Assembly (NCBI RefSeq): GCF_000315625.1
Contig: NW_005434642.1
Location: forward strand, 361,179 to 425,178
DNA length: 64,000 nucleotides
Direction: 5' to 3'
Source: Guillardia theta CCMP2712
Taxonomy: Eukaryota; Cryptophyceae; Pyrenomonadales; Geminigeraceae
The notes under the pieces are model-generated. The model searched no databases and was not told the origin of the DNA. It saw only the letters and a list, made by a program, of their open reading frames with translations. Made by a program: the position numbers and the translations under genes. Below are positions 10,314-22,100 of this stretch, piece by piece. Every line of letters begins with the position of its first letter. The stretch's first letter is position 1.

Positions 10314-10445
10314 TTCTGTCTTTGTCCGAGATGGAGCTCTGCAACCAACACACGTGTCAGAAAATGAATCGTCCGATCTCTCCGCACCCCTGACACACTC
10401 ACAATCGAATCTGAAAAATACACTACACCTCAAACGACATGACAT

Positions 10446-12002
10446 AACTGAGAGTGCATTTCAAACACTTAGCTCTTCTCGATTGTTTCCCGCCTTCACA
10501 TCCTATCAGGCTGACTAGCAAACAAGGACTAGCAAGTGCATGTGTAAACTGCTTCAAATTCAAGGTGGCCCTAACTAAGCTCTATCCACTTTCCTCACAG
10601 CAGATTAGGTATTATGAAAGGTTACAACAGTCATTGCATGATGGGCGTACAGCACCAGAATGAAGATCTTCTTCATGTCGTAGATGGACAGAAAATCAAG
10701 ATCGCCTTGCTGTTATTCTACCTGACCTCGTACATTTTCACTGCCTCTCCAAAGTCCTTTCGAATCTCGACACCATTACGTTGAGTACATCGTTGCTCCA
10801 TGTGCGGCCTTCTTGATTCCAAAAAGATCAACAACCCATTCTGCTATTCACTCGTTTGTGACGAAAGAGAATAAGTCCACCTTCCTCCTCATGGCCAACA
10901 GGGTGAACGGCGACTGCGTTTGCCCAGCACAAACTTCACCCCGGAACAAGCTTTCTACTCCCACCCCATCATGGTGGATCGCAATCCATCTCTTGCTAGT
11001 TCGCACGATTATCCACCTTCATGCCAGACAACATATCTCCTCATCCTCCATCCTCCATCCTCCATCCCCTGTGCCCTGCGCCTCCTTGCTAACTCGAAAG
11101 CAGTTTGCTCTCCGCGCCATGACCCCTTCCCTTCCCCACCCTGCTGATGCATCATCACCACCCCCGTTTACAGACCGGTGGTGTCAACCACCCCCTCCTA
11201 TCCAAACAGCAAATAGATTTGAGCGACACACCACAAATTAGAAAATGTGTTTGTTAATTTACAGCAATAAACCAAGATTTGGGGTCATCGTTTTGGAAAA
11301 TTTCAAACATTTACTACCCACCCGATGGGAATTTCGAGCTGGGGACCCTGTTTTCCCGTAGAGCATAGCGGCACTACAGCAACAACTCATGAGTACTGGA
11401 TTCTACTTTAATTGATTATACATGTATATAGTTTTTAGTGAAATATTTTAAAATAGTACCAATACACAAGAATGGTTCAATGTTACAAAACTTTTAACCT
11501 TGTAAACAATAGTTTTATACTACACCTCATCACCCCTTGGGATTGGTCACATCCCACCCGATAGGATCGACCCACCCCCACAATTCATTACCCTCTAAAA
11601 CTTGACCCCTACCTATAGCCTTTTTCTGTACTGAAAACATAGGTACCCGTACTGAATTTTCGATGTACCCTCCCCCTGACAGTCTGTACCCTGCCACATC
11701 CACCCGGATTCTTGCTACACCCCTACCCATTACCCACCAGTACCCTCCTGCTCCTATTTCCACCACCCTCACGTTTTTTTTTGTTTTCCTGATTGTTTTT
11801 TAAGTTTTTCTTTATTTGTTTTTAGCACCTTTTAAAGGGATTTTGGTGGGGAAAGTTGCTGGAGACGGTGCGGGCGGGGATAGCTCACAGCACTTGTTTC
11901 TGAGCATGTGGACCTAGTCTTGGCTCGCTTCCTTACCTCTCTAGCCTTGCTCTTCTGAATCTCTCCTCTTCTTCGAGGTACAGGATCTCCTCTTTCACCA
12001 GC
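10446..12002. other. Gene-poor region with CACCC/TACCC-rich stretch
   Basis: No convincing gene. About 11140-11210 and 11520-11770 are rich in CCACCC, TACCC and related words on the + strand, the same word set as the much larger tracts at 27.2-29.3 kb and 37.6-38.4 kb. Between them (about 11230-11520) the DNA is AT-rich. The 3' end is presumably the ABHD promoter. Confidence 0.4.
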
Positions 12003-13109
12003 ATGACAAACTCGTCGATGGCCGAAAACCCACCGGCTGCCTACAACTGGTGCCTGAGCTCGAGAGACGTGTGCTCTTTCTACGAGAGGAAGCTCCTTCG
12101 GAGCGTGAAAGTTCCCTACCTCATCAGAGACGTGAAACTGGGTGAGACGTGCACTTTGTCGCCGAAAGAGAAGAGATTTCAAGGACATTGGATTCATACA
12201 TTGGCTACAAGGGACCAGGGGGCGGAGGCTGGCCAGAACAAGCAAACTTTAGTTCTCCTTCATGGCATGGGCTGCGGGTTGAGTGTATACCATCAGTGCA
12301 TAGACGAGCTCTCCTCACGATATCATGTCGTAGCGATAGACATGCCGGGGTTCGGCTTGTCCTCGCGACCCAAGTTCCCTGAGGGTGCGGAGGAAGTCGA
12401 GGAGATGTTTGTGCAGGCGCTGGAGATCTGGAGGAGGGAGATGAAACTCTCTTCTTTCGTGCTCGGTGGTCACTCCTTCGGCGGCTACATCGCAAGCTGC
12501 TTCGCGTTGAAGTACCCCAGCCTGTGCTCGAGCCTCGTCCTCATCGACGCATGGGGCTTCCCGGAGCTCGACCCGGAGAGGATACGGAAAATCTCTCCCT
12601 TCCTCAGGACCGTGAACCACATTTTCATGCACGTGACAGACCCGGTCTCTATGCTCCGGATGTTCGGCCCGCTCGGCTTCTCTGTGTTCCGGAGGTTCAG
12701 GAAGAGGATGGTACGGCGGCTGGACCAGGAGACGGCAGACGCCCTCGTATCCTACCTCTACCACTGCAACGTCTGCGACGTCCCCACCGGGCCCCGCGGT
12801 TTCCGCCACCTGTGCGGCCCTCTCGCTTTCGCCAAGCGGCCGCTGCTGCCGAGGGTGGAGGAGCTGAACGAGCTGCTTCCTGTCACGTTCATATACGGCC
12901 AGGAGAGCTGGATCAACTCGGACAGCGGGTACGAGGTGCGGAACAGGAGGAGGAAGATGCACACAGGAGTGCATGTGATAGCAGAGGCCGGGCACAACAT
13001 TCACTTCGACCAGCCCCACCTGCTGTGCCATGCCATTCTCAGCTGCCACCCGCCTCCTGCCCACCTGAAGCAGTTGGAGATCCCTCGTGACTTCAAATTT
13101 TCGGTGTGA
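12003..13109 (+). CDS. ABHD4/ABHD5-like alpha/beta hydrolase
   Basis: Single exon, 368 aa, close to the size of ABHD4/ABHD5 (CGI-58) proteins. These act on glycerophospholipids or N-acyl phospholipids, or regulate lipid-droplet lipolysis. Visible landmarks: oxyanion strand LVLLHGMGCG near 83-92, nucleophile elbow GHSFGG with Ser158, and C-terminal His331 in GHNIHFDQP. That His forms the HX4D motif (H331-D336) seen in CGI-58-type lysophosphatidate acyltransferases. The Ser is present, so it is ABHD4-like rather than an inactive Asn-bearing ABHD5. The expected acid region reads QESWINSDSG, where relatives usually have D in WID, so the catalytic acid may be the neighbouring Asp or Glu. No signal peptide. 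Convergent with the kelch-C2 gene. Confidence 0.88.
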   Translation: MTNSSMAENPPAAYNWCLSSRDVCSFYERKLLRSVKVPYLIRDVKLGETCTLSPKEKRFQGHWIHTLATRDQGAEAGQNKQTLVLLHGMGCGLSVYHQCIDELSSRYHVVAIDMPGFGLSSRPKFPEGAEEVEEMFVQALEIWRREMKLSSFVLGGHSFGGYIASCFALKYPSLCSSLVLIDAWGFPELDPERIRKISPFLRTVNHIFMHVTDPVSMLRMFGPLGFSVFRRFRKRMVRRLDQETADALVSYLYHCNVCDVPTGPRGFRHLCGPLAFAKRPLLPRVEELNELLPVTFIYGQESWINSDSGYEVRNRRRKMHTGVHVIAEAGHNIHFDQPHLLCHAILSCHPPPAHLKQLEIPRDFKFSV

Positions 13110-13159
13110 GAGTGAGGGTTGGACCATTCAACCAACTTCCCCTCCTCACGCTATCCTCC

Positions 13160-13222
13160 ACCACCACCGCTACCTCCTCCTCCTCCTCCTCCTCCTCCTC
13201 CTCCTCCTCCTCCTCCTCTTCC
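13160..13222 (+). repeat. (CTC)n microsatellite
   Basis: Nearly perfect CTC triplet run in the short spacer between the convergent ABHD and kelch-C2 genes, followed by a few diverged copies. Confidence 0.85.
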
Positions 13223-13349
13223 TCGTTTCCTTGCCATCCTCCTCCTCCTCACTTGGCGTCTCAGCAAACGTCTAGAGTTAACGAGTTCGTCACAGACCAG
13301 TAGGTTCATCTCGTTGTTTGACATGCTGGTGCATTGTTGGTTCCACTGC

Positions 13350-16300
13350 TTACCCTACTGTTATCTTTACCTCTGTTCTAAGACGAATTGGTGTAAACGA
13401 GCTTTGTCTTGGTCCTTCGCTCACGTCAGCATCGCCCCTATGCCCTTCTCCTGACCTTGAACTTGACGTGCCGAGCAGCTTCGTTAGATTCCATGCTCGC
13501 TTCCGCTCCACCTCTTGCCGTCTCTGACGACCAGTCGTCATGGAGAGGCTTGCGTCATGCTGGGGACATACCTGCTCATTCTCCTCCTCCTCCATCTGCT
13601 CCATCGCCTCTTTCGACCTCTGCACCGTCCACAGTCAGCGTCGAAGTACTGAGAGGATCCACAGGGACCAAGATGACTTCTCGCTTCTCAACTAATTGCG
13701 CCACCCTCGTCCTCTCCTGCTCATGGTCAGCGCAGCGACAGTCAAGGCAGCAGTACCAACCTCATCCATTTTCAGCGCGATCTGCTTCCTCTGCAGCTCG
13801 AGCTCCTCCAGCTTCTCCTGCCTCCTCCTCTCCACCCTCTCCGCCTCCTTCTGCTTCTCGATCTTCTCCCTCACTGCCTGCACCTGGAGGGAGTCAAGGA
13901 AGTCAGCGCATGACTGCTCGGGCTCAGCAAGGCCTTCATCCTACCTCCTTCTGGAACTCATCTTGTTCAACAAAGTCGGGGCTGACACGAGAGTTGGCCT
14001 GAGAGACTTTGAGGGTCGGAGGGAGAGATGATGGGTCAGTCCTCCTCTCACCTTCCTTTTGCTCATCAGCGACTGCATCATCCTCCGCTTCGCCTCCACA
14101 GAAGAGGACTTCCCCAGCATCGTTGTGAGCAGGGAGCTGGGAACTTGTCAGCTTCAACCTCCGCAAGAGCAGGGCAGACCGTCTCTGTCCTCCCTTCTCA
14201 CTCGTCGACTCCTTCGTCGTCGTGCTCGATGCAGAAGTTGCTTCACGATCTCTCCATCCCACCTCCACCACCTCCTTTCTCGCTGCTGCCACGGGCTCTG
14301 CTTCCTCCTGCTGTGCTCCTGCCTCGTCCTCGTCTCCTCGCTCCTGCAAGAAAGCTTGTCCTTCCAGCTCAGCTATCGCTCGGACTTTCTTGTTGATCGC
14401 TGCCTCAAGCTGCTTGCGCTTCTGCTGCTGCTTCCTTGCTGCCAGCAGGTCGGCCTCCCTCTCGCTCAGCAGCTTCAGCTCTCGCTCCTGCCACATCAAG
14501 ATCGTCATCCAGCCCGGCATCAACAGAAGAAGCACAGCAAACCTTGGCCTCGATCTCCTCCTCCTCCAGCTGCTGCCTCCTCAGTCGTTCTATCTCGGCC
14601 AGGTTCTCCTGCCTCCTCGACTCAATCTTCGCCCTGCTCGCCCCTGCCCCTCCGAGCGCCAGCCCCCGCTCCAACGGGCTGTGACCCTGATGAGTTGCAT
14701 GCCCCTCCGCGTGCGCAAGGGAGGCCTGCTGCCTGACCTCGGCATCCTCTTCTCCTGACCGCGAGAAGCTGGAGAGTACCGCCTCCTTCTCCTGCGCACT
14801 GAGCGACTTCATGGCGAGCAGGACGGAGGCCTTGAGATCCGTCAGCCCGCTCTCAATATTCTCAAACTGCATGCGCAGATGCAGCGAGCCTTTCAGGAGC
14901 TCCCCCGTCCTCTTCCTCAGCGAGAAGTACTCGTCCACGTCCCCCTCCAGCAGCGACCCCATCTCCACCTCCACACAGCCCATGAAGTCGTGCGAGTCCG
15001 CAAAGTCCCAGTCAAAGCACTCCACCAGGATCTGGGAGTCGAAGCTGCGGATGTAGAAGTCGAACGTCTCCTCCCACACGGGGTCCAGGGTCTTCTTCAG
15101 GATCCTAGTCTTGGCCTTCTGCCCGTCCACGTTGAGCACGACGTACGGGTCCGCCTTCCCGAACCTGTCCATCTTGGGCAGACCCTTTCCTCCCACCACC
15201 GTGATCCTCAGCTTCGCTCCCTTGGCTACGATTGGGGATATAAGGGACGTGCGCTGCAGCTGATAGACCAGCTGCCGCTCGGGCGCTACCCGCGCCAGCA
15301 TCCTGTCGATCTTCTGGTTGATAACAAACAAGCTTGCCGAGACCATTGGGTCCAGCTTGACCGCCTCCTCCTCCTCCTCCTCCTCCTCGGCCTCGGCCGC
15401 TACCTCGTACTCCCCGTACACGTCCTCGAGGGCCTGTGTGTATGCTTCTCGAGAGGCTCCTTCGAAGGTGTGCATGCTCTCCAGCAGCCTGTTGGCCGCA
15501 TGGTTGTCTAGCCCCTGGATCTTGGAGAGGAGCCTCGTGGCCTGCTCCCTCTCTCGCTCGATCAGCAACTTGGGCACAGCATGCCGCCAGCTCGTGACGT
15601 TCAGCACGGAAACGTCGTTCAGCCCTCGAAGTTCTCCTCCTAGCCCAGCTCCCCCCGGGCAGGCACCTCCAAACACGACCAGGTTGTTCCCGACTGTGAC
15701 CATGGAGTGCCCTGCTCGCGCGCAAGGGCGTTTGCTTCCTATCATGCCCTGCTCGTCCTCCTGCTGCAGTAGGTGCCAGGCGTTAGAGGCCGTGTCGAAC
15801 ACCCAGATCGAGTCGTAGAACCCTTCTTCCCCGTCCTCCATCCCTCCTCCCCCGAACACAAAGATGCCCTGGTTGTACATAGTCATCCCATGCCCTGCCC
15901 TGGCCGTGGGTCCCATCTCAGCCTCCACTCTGATCTGCTTCCAGTGGGACTTTGCAAGGTCGAAGGTCCACAGGTCCGACAAGTAGTTCCGGTTCCCTTC
16001 CGCCTTGTTGTTCCCCCCGAACACGTAGATCTTCCCTCCGTACTGCAGCATCGAGTGCTGGGACCGGCCGACGGGAAGGCCGACTTCTGCCGTGGGAACG
16101 ATCTTGGTCCAGATGCCCAGCAGGATGTCAAGACTCCACAGATCGTTCTTGTAGTTGGTAGCAAACGTCCCGGTGCAGCCGCCAAACATGAAGATCTTCG
16201 ACCTGCGAGCGCGTCATGAGGCGATCAGAACAAGCCTCTCGCACCACCTGTAGAGCAGCGTGGCGGCGTACGACCGCCCTTGCGGTCCCTCCCCCTTCGT

Positions 16301-18085
16301 CTCGAACCTCTTGCTGTCCCCGCTCAGTGGATCTAGAGTGAACACGTCGTCCAGGAACTTAGCCCTCCCCTCCTCCACGTTCCAGCCGAACAGCACTAGC
16401 AGCTGATTCCTCCCCTGCTCGATCGTGTGCATCGTGTGCCCGGCCCGGCCCGGAGGCACGTACGGCGAGCTTGGGGACAGCCTGACTTCAGTCCACTTCA
16501 TGGTGGAGACGTCCAGGAGAAACAAGTCGGAAGAGTATGCCTTCTCTCCGCTCCTCTCCACCAAGCCTCCGAACACGTACATCCGGTTCCCCACACAAGC
16601 CACCGCATGCCCTGACCTGGGGCTGGGCTGGCTGCCCTCGGGCTTCCCGAGGTGCCACACCATGACGCTCTCCTCCTGCTTCACCGCCATGCTCGCAACG
16701 CTTAGGGAGCTCTCAACTGTGATGGTCGACATGTTGGACCTCCGCCGCGTCATCCACATCGAGCGCATCGGCGCGTTCAGCGCTCTGTCCATGAAGTCTC
16801 TGTCTTTGATGCTGTGAGGTTTGCTGTGCTCAGCAAAGTAGCGCTTCCATGCTCTCAAGTCGACCACATGGTTCTCCTCCACTATCTTGAACCTTGACGT
16901 TGGCGACGACCTTGTCCCATCGCCGGGCATCCTGTCAAAGTCTTGCTGGGCAGAGCCCGAGGAGGCTCGCGAGCTTGTAACCCCTCCGATGTAAACAAGG
17001 TGCAGGTTCTCGAAAGCGCAGACTGCAGATGCTCCAACAGCAGGGAGCTCGAGGTATTTCTTATTGTCACCTTCCTCCTTCTCCTTCAACCTTTTCCAAA
17101 CCTGGCAACGAATCTTTCAGCATGACACATCCTCCTCCATGCAGCCGCAGCAGTCAGCAGCAGCAACAACATACCTTAGAGACAGGATCGAAGAACCAAG
17201 CGTCGTCAAAGAACCGCCCCTCTATGTCACAACCTCCTACAAGAGCGATCCTATCCTTCATCAGCACCATGCTGCCCGAGTATCTAGCTGCAGACACACT
17301 TTCATCTCTCCGCTCCCCCAATCACCTCAGTTCTTACCTTGTGGCATCGCCTTCGGGTGGCATTCAACTTCCTCCCACTCTGCCCTCGTCAGGTCCAAAC
17401 TCACAAAGTCTCCCAGGCAGTTCTTCTTCCCCGCCCTCAGGTTCACCCCGCCGAACACGAAGCACTTCCCTCCATACAGCACCATGGAGTGCTGAGACCT
17501 TCCGGGAGGAGGAGCGTTCACCGTCTCCAGATTGGTCCAAGTACTTGTTTCAAGGTCCAGGATCACCATGTCATTCCGGTAGTTGGCCGCCAGTGCTCCG
17601 TTACATCCCCCGAAGAGGAAGATCTTTCTCCTCGCGTACGCTGCCGTCGCATGAGCCCGAGGGACCGGAGGAACGCCCGAGGCCTTGACTGCGCTCCATT
17701 GCATGTCGCTGATGGAGCATCGGAAGCAGTCCCCGAGGTAAACAACTTCCTTCTTCCCCCATTTCCACCCGCACAAGACGTAGAAACAGCTTCCGTCGGT
17801 CACCATGCAGTGACCCGCCCGGGCGCAAGGCTGATCTATGGACACAGAGAATTTGGACCAGAACCCATCGTCGATATCGTATCGATACGTATCCTGGGAC
17901 AATGTGCGGTCTTCTTCTCCTAGCGTCAGGTTCCCTCCAAAGATGTACATGCCCGTTCCCACTGCCACCGCAGCCGACGAATGGAGAGGCGGCGGGCATG
18001 CGCCGTGCTTCGGGATCTTGCTCAAGCATCCTTCCCCTTCCTCCATCTCCTCGATGTCTCCTGCTGGTGACTTGACCATCTCCAA
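13350..18085 (-). CDS. Kelch-repeat, C2-domain, coiled-coil protein
   Basis: Eight exons read in phase on the complement: 18085-17338, 17287-17175, 17101-16248, 16202-14543, 14487-13945, 13883-13761, 13619-13572, 13523 to a stop at 13350-13352 (about 1420 aa). The last two exons are the least certain. Residues 1 to about 770 hold many kelch blades (FGG, then RxxHS/AGHxM and W motifs, for example YIFGGN, GRSQHSMVLYGG, VFGGGG), enough for two beta-propellers. A Glu-rich linker leads to a C2 domain at about 900-1000. Its Ca2+-binding Asp sites look intact (KMDRFGKADPYV and DWDFADSHDFMG). The rest is charged coiled coil (RQENLAEIERLRRQQLEEEE, EKIEKQKEAERVERRRQEK). Probably a Ca2+-dependent membrane-associated scaffold. 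No enzyme motif is present. Confidence 0.85.
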
Positions 18086-18104
18086 TCGAGAAAGAGAGCT
18101 GCTT

Positions 18105-18198
18105 GTGCTGCTTTTGCTTGTTTCAATCCAACCTTCTCATTCTTTCCACCTGTGCTGCTTTTGCTTGTTTCAATCCAACCTTCTCATTCTTTCCACCT
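18105..18198 (+). repeat. 47-bp perfect tandem duplication
   Basis: Two identical head-to-tail copies, 18105-18151 and 18152-18198, each starting GTGCTGCTTTTGCTTG. They lie 20 bp upstream of the kelch-C2 start codon, so in its 5' UTR or core promoter. Confidence 0.95.
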
Positions 18199-18309
18199 GT
18201 TCCTGCAAACGTTATAAGTATCCGGCTGACAATTCATTCGTTTCCTCCACCCTCAATACCCCTTCCTTCCATCTTCTACTCCCCACTTCACCTGCCTTCC
18301 CCCCCGGCT

Positions 18310-18612
18310 CCGTCTCATCTCCTCTCCTCCTGAGTCACTTCCTCCTCCCCCGTCCTCCATTCCTCTCTCCTCTCTCCTCTCGTCTCCTCTCCTCTCGTCT
18401 CTTCTCCTCCCGTCTCCCCTCCTCTCCTCTCCTGTCCTGTCCTCTCGCTTCCCAATCACCTCTCGTCTCCTCTCGTCTCCTCTCGTCTCGTCTCCTCTCG
18501 CTCCCCTTATCTCCTCTTGTCTCGTCTCCTCTCGTCTCCTCTCGTCTCCTCTCGTATCCTCTCGTCTCGTCTCGTCTCGTCTCGTCTCGTCTCCTCTCCT
18601 CTCCTCTCTTCC
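18310..18612 (+). repeat. CTCTC/GTCTC low-complexity tract
   Basis: About 300 bp of interleaved TCTCC, TCGTCTC and TCCTC words with almost no other sequence. The long frames it creates on both strands are composition artefacts. Confidence 0.9.
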
Positions 18613-19188
18613 CCTTCCCTCCCATTGCCAACCGCTTGTTGTCAATCGTTTTGACCTGGGGGATGGAGTGGGGACGAGGGGTCACTGAGGCGGACCCGAT
18701 CTTGAAATTGAGTGGGGACGAGGGCTGTGTGTGAATGGACTGTCAGTACGGGATGGGGGTAAGGTGGTATACCCTAAGATTGTCCATGAGTTACATTATA
18801 TAATGGGGTAGAGGGTGGCACACGGAGGGGGTGGGGGTACGCCAACAGTGCTTGTAAGTTTGACCATTTTATTTTTGTCGGTTGAGCGCAGGCTGGCGGC
18901 TGGACATGCGGAGAGCGGCAGGGAGCAGAGGGAAGCGGGAGCAGGAGGAGCAGGAGAGGAGGGCCGGAAGATCAGGGGCATGCGACTGAGAGGAGAAGCT
19001 GGAGGAAGAAGACAGGATGGGCTCGGAGCATCTGGCATGAAGGACAACGTTTCAGGAGCAAGCACAAGTGACTTGGGTGGTACCGTCAGACGCATTGCTG
19101 GTCGTCCGGCTCCACAGATCGGGTAGCGGATCTCCTGCGTTGTGGCTGTAACATCGTGCAAGGGGGCGGGGGCGAACAAGTCGTTCCA

Positions 19189-22100
19189 ATGTCCGTGACC
19201 AGCCCAGTGCAGAGCAGGCGATCGACAGATGGCGATCACGGCTCGCAGTTTGATGGGAAGTCAATGGACTTCGAGCGGGAGAGGCAAGTTAGCATTGTAA
19301 CTGGATACGCGTTTGAAGGTGACACGGATTGGAAACTGATATTGGGGCATCTGAGGAGGGAGAAGAAGCGAATTCAGGCTAGGTCAGAGGAGCACTACGT
19401 GAACAGGTATTCAACCTTGCAACCTCTTGGGTTTGCTTCCTTCGTTGATCTTGCCGTTCAGGTCTCTGTTCTGTTTAACCAGCAGCAGCCGAGTGCGTGA
19501 GTCGCTGATCAAGTTCTCTGAGTGGCCATGGTTCAACAGGGCGATCCTTCTCCTCATCTTGCTCAACTGCTGCTTCCTGGTGCTGGAGGACCCAGTCTGC
19601 AGGTGTGAAACCCCCGTCTGCTCGGAGAGCGACAAGTACATCCGACTTCTCTACTATCGGCGCGACTGCGAGGACTGGCCGACGACGGAGAGGATGCTGC
19701 TGGTGACAGAGATCTTCTTCACGTCCTGCTTCACGGCCGAGATGGTCATCAAGATCATCGCAAGGGGGTTCATCCTGCATAAGCACTCGTACCTGAGCGA
19801 TCCGTGGAATTGGCTCGATTTTGTTGTGGTGGTCACCGGCCTGATCACTCTGATCGTCCCAAGCTCGGGGAAATTTTCATTCTTGCGGACAGTCAGGGTG
19901 TTGAGGCCTCTGCGAACGATGACCAGGATATCGGGGATGCGGCCGCTGATCAACACTTTCATCCGCTCTTTTGTCGCGCTCACCAACGTCGTCATGCTCC
20001 TGCTCTTCTTTGCTGTTGTCTTTGGGATACTGGGCATTGAGTTCTTCCAGAAGAGTCTTCGCGGGCGATGTTACATAGATCCGAACAACAATGATTTCTC
20101 CCAGCACCCTGCGGTGTGTGTACCATGTTTGGTCTGTTGGGTTGATGTAAACTTGGCAGGTGCTGGCAAGGCTGCTGAGTCAGCAAGTGCCTTTTCTCGC
20201 CGATTCCATGGTCATGGTTGGGTGAGTGTCGCTCCTCCTGCTAGCGAAAACCTCCTGATTTGTCTCTGCCCAGTTCCAGAAACGCAAACATGTTCATATG
20301 CTCCTATGGGTCGAAGGGGGGCCATGGTTTAGGACAGGTTCGGAAAGACACAGAGGAGGAGAAAGAGGCAGAGCGAGAGAGACTGGCACAGAGCGGGAGG
20401 GAGGGGAGGGAGGGGAGTGAGCGAGAAGAGCGGGAGCGAGGAAGGTTGTACGAGAGAGAAAGAGCGAGAGAGGGGGCGGGTTGGGGTGCGGGGAGGGAGG
20501 GGTGCAACTTAACATCTACCCTTCAGGCTTGCCCGTCTGTTGCGATGGACGGAGTCTTCTGGAACACAACTTGCAGCCACTTTCGATACTGCATGACGGG
20601 GGACCCGACGAGCCCGTACCAACAATGCGCGGTTAGCTACTCATCTCCTCCATGTCGTCCTGTTCCCTGACATTGTAGACCTCCCTTTAGAGAGACTTCA
20701 ACTCGAACCCCTACGACCTGGGAGCGGGATACTTCAGCTACGACAATATCCTCTCTGCGTTCCTCACCATCTTCCAAGTCCTCACGGTGGAAGGCTGGAC
20801 TGACATCTACTATCGGCATGGGGATGGGAGCAGCATGTAACGACCTCCCTCCCTCCCTCCCTCTTACCTCTCCCCCTCTTACCTCCCTCCCTCTTACCTT
20901 CCCTCATCCTATTTTCCCTCCCTCTCTCCCTCATCATAATTTCCCTCCATCATCCTATTTTCCCTCCTTCACTCCCTTTCTCCCTCCTCCCTCTCATCTC
21001 CCACCCTCCCTCCCTCGATACTCTGATCCTCTTCCTCATCCATCGCTCGCTCTCTCTCTCCTCCCTCTCATCTCCCTGCCTTATCCTTGGCCCTCAACCT
21101 CTCTTTCCCGATTGCTCTCTTCCTCTTTTCCCTTCTCACATGCTCTCAAGGTGGCTGTCTCGAATCTTCCACTCTGCCTGGGTGTTCCTTGGATGCTTCG
21201 TGATTGTCCAGCTCGCTCTGGCCTCCCTGTCTGACGCGTTTCTGCTGGCAAAGGTGAAAGTGCTCGACATGAGAGAAATTTCTCTCCTCTTCTACTCCCC
21301 TCCTCCCCTCGTCTCCTCCTTCCTCCTTCTCAGGAACCAGAGCCCTTGACGCAACTGTTGAGACAGGAGGAGGAAAAAACACAGAAGGAGAAGGAGGCGC
21401 TGCACGACCAGGCCATCCTCAAGGAGGACGTCAGGTTACAAGTTAGCAAGAGTAAGTCGAGCATGCCGCTGCAGCTTGAGACTGAGACGATCTCCCTCTA
21501 GGGCTGTCTGCTTTCTCGGCACTGAGGAGGAGGATGAGTGTGGATACCTCGTCCCTGCGAGGGATTCCAATCAGACGCCTTTCACTCCTGAGCTCTGTCA
21601 ATGAAAACTTCAAGAAGATCAGCGAGACGTTGAGGATCGACAAGGCCCGAGAGGTCTTTGCATGCCAGCCCGCCTAACGTGTCGCGTGATGTGTGTGGCA
21701 GTTGGCCCGATCGCTGGTGTACTCCGTTTACTTCCAGCGTTTTATCATCGTTTGCATCATCTCCAACACCGTCCTTATGATGATCAACTGGCACGACCAG
21801 GTAAGGTGGTGGGCAGGAGCGTCGGAAGCCCCTGAGACGAGCGGCAGAGTCTGTTCGAAGACAACATCTGCAAGCGCCGCTGCGACCTGGACGTCAGCCT
21901 CCCAGCCAACGCTTCTGACAAGTAACACAAGTGGTACCTTGCGATCGAGCCCTTCCTCACACTCCTCTTGTCGTGCAGCTGCGTCGGTCCCCTGTTCAAC
22001 AGGTCCTTCTACAGCGACGGGCAAGGAGGAGGAGAGCGCCCGCTACAGACCGCCTACTGCTTCATGGAAAACGACGGGTTCTGCTCAAAGCACTCGACCA

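Larger units (their letters stand above)
18086..19188. other. Divergent intergenic region with CT-rich low complexity
   Basis: Spacer between the start of the kelch-C2 gene (-) and the Ca2+ channel (+). It holds a 47-bp direct duplication, a long CTCTC/GTCTC low-complexity tract, then a more complex stretch from 18610 to 19188 that probably contains the channel promoter and 5' UTR. No gene seen. Confidence 0.45.

Noticed and set aside
13119-13454. Proline-rich frame downstream of the ABHD gene
   Set aside because: Generated by the CTC microsatellite; no conserved sequence.
18253-18734. Arg/Glu- or Leu/Ser-rich frames on both strands
   Set aside because: Products of the CTCTC/GTCTC low-complexity tract.
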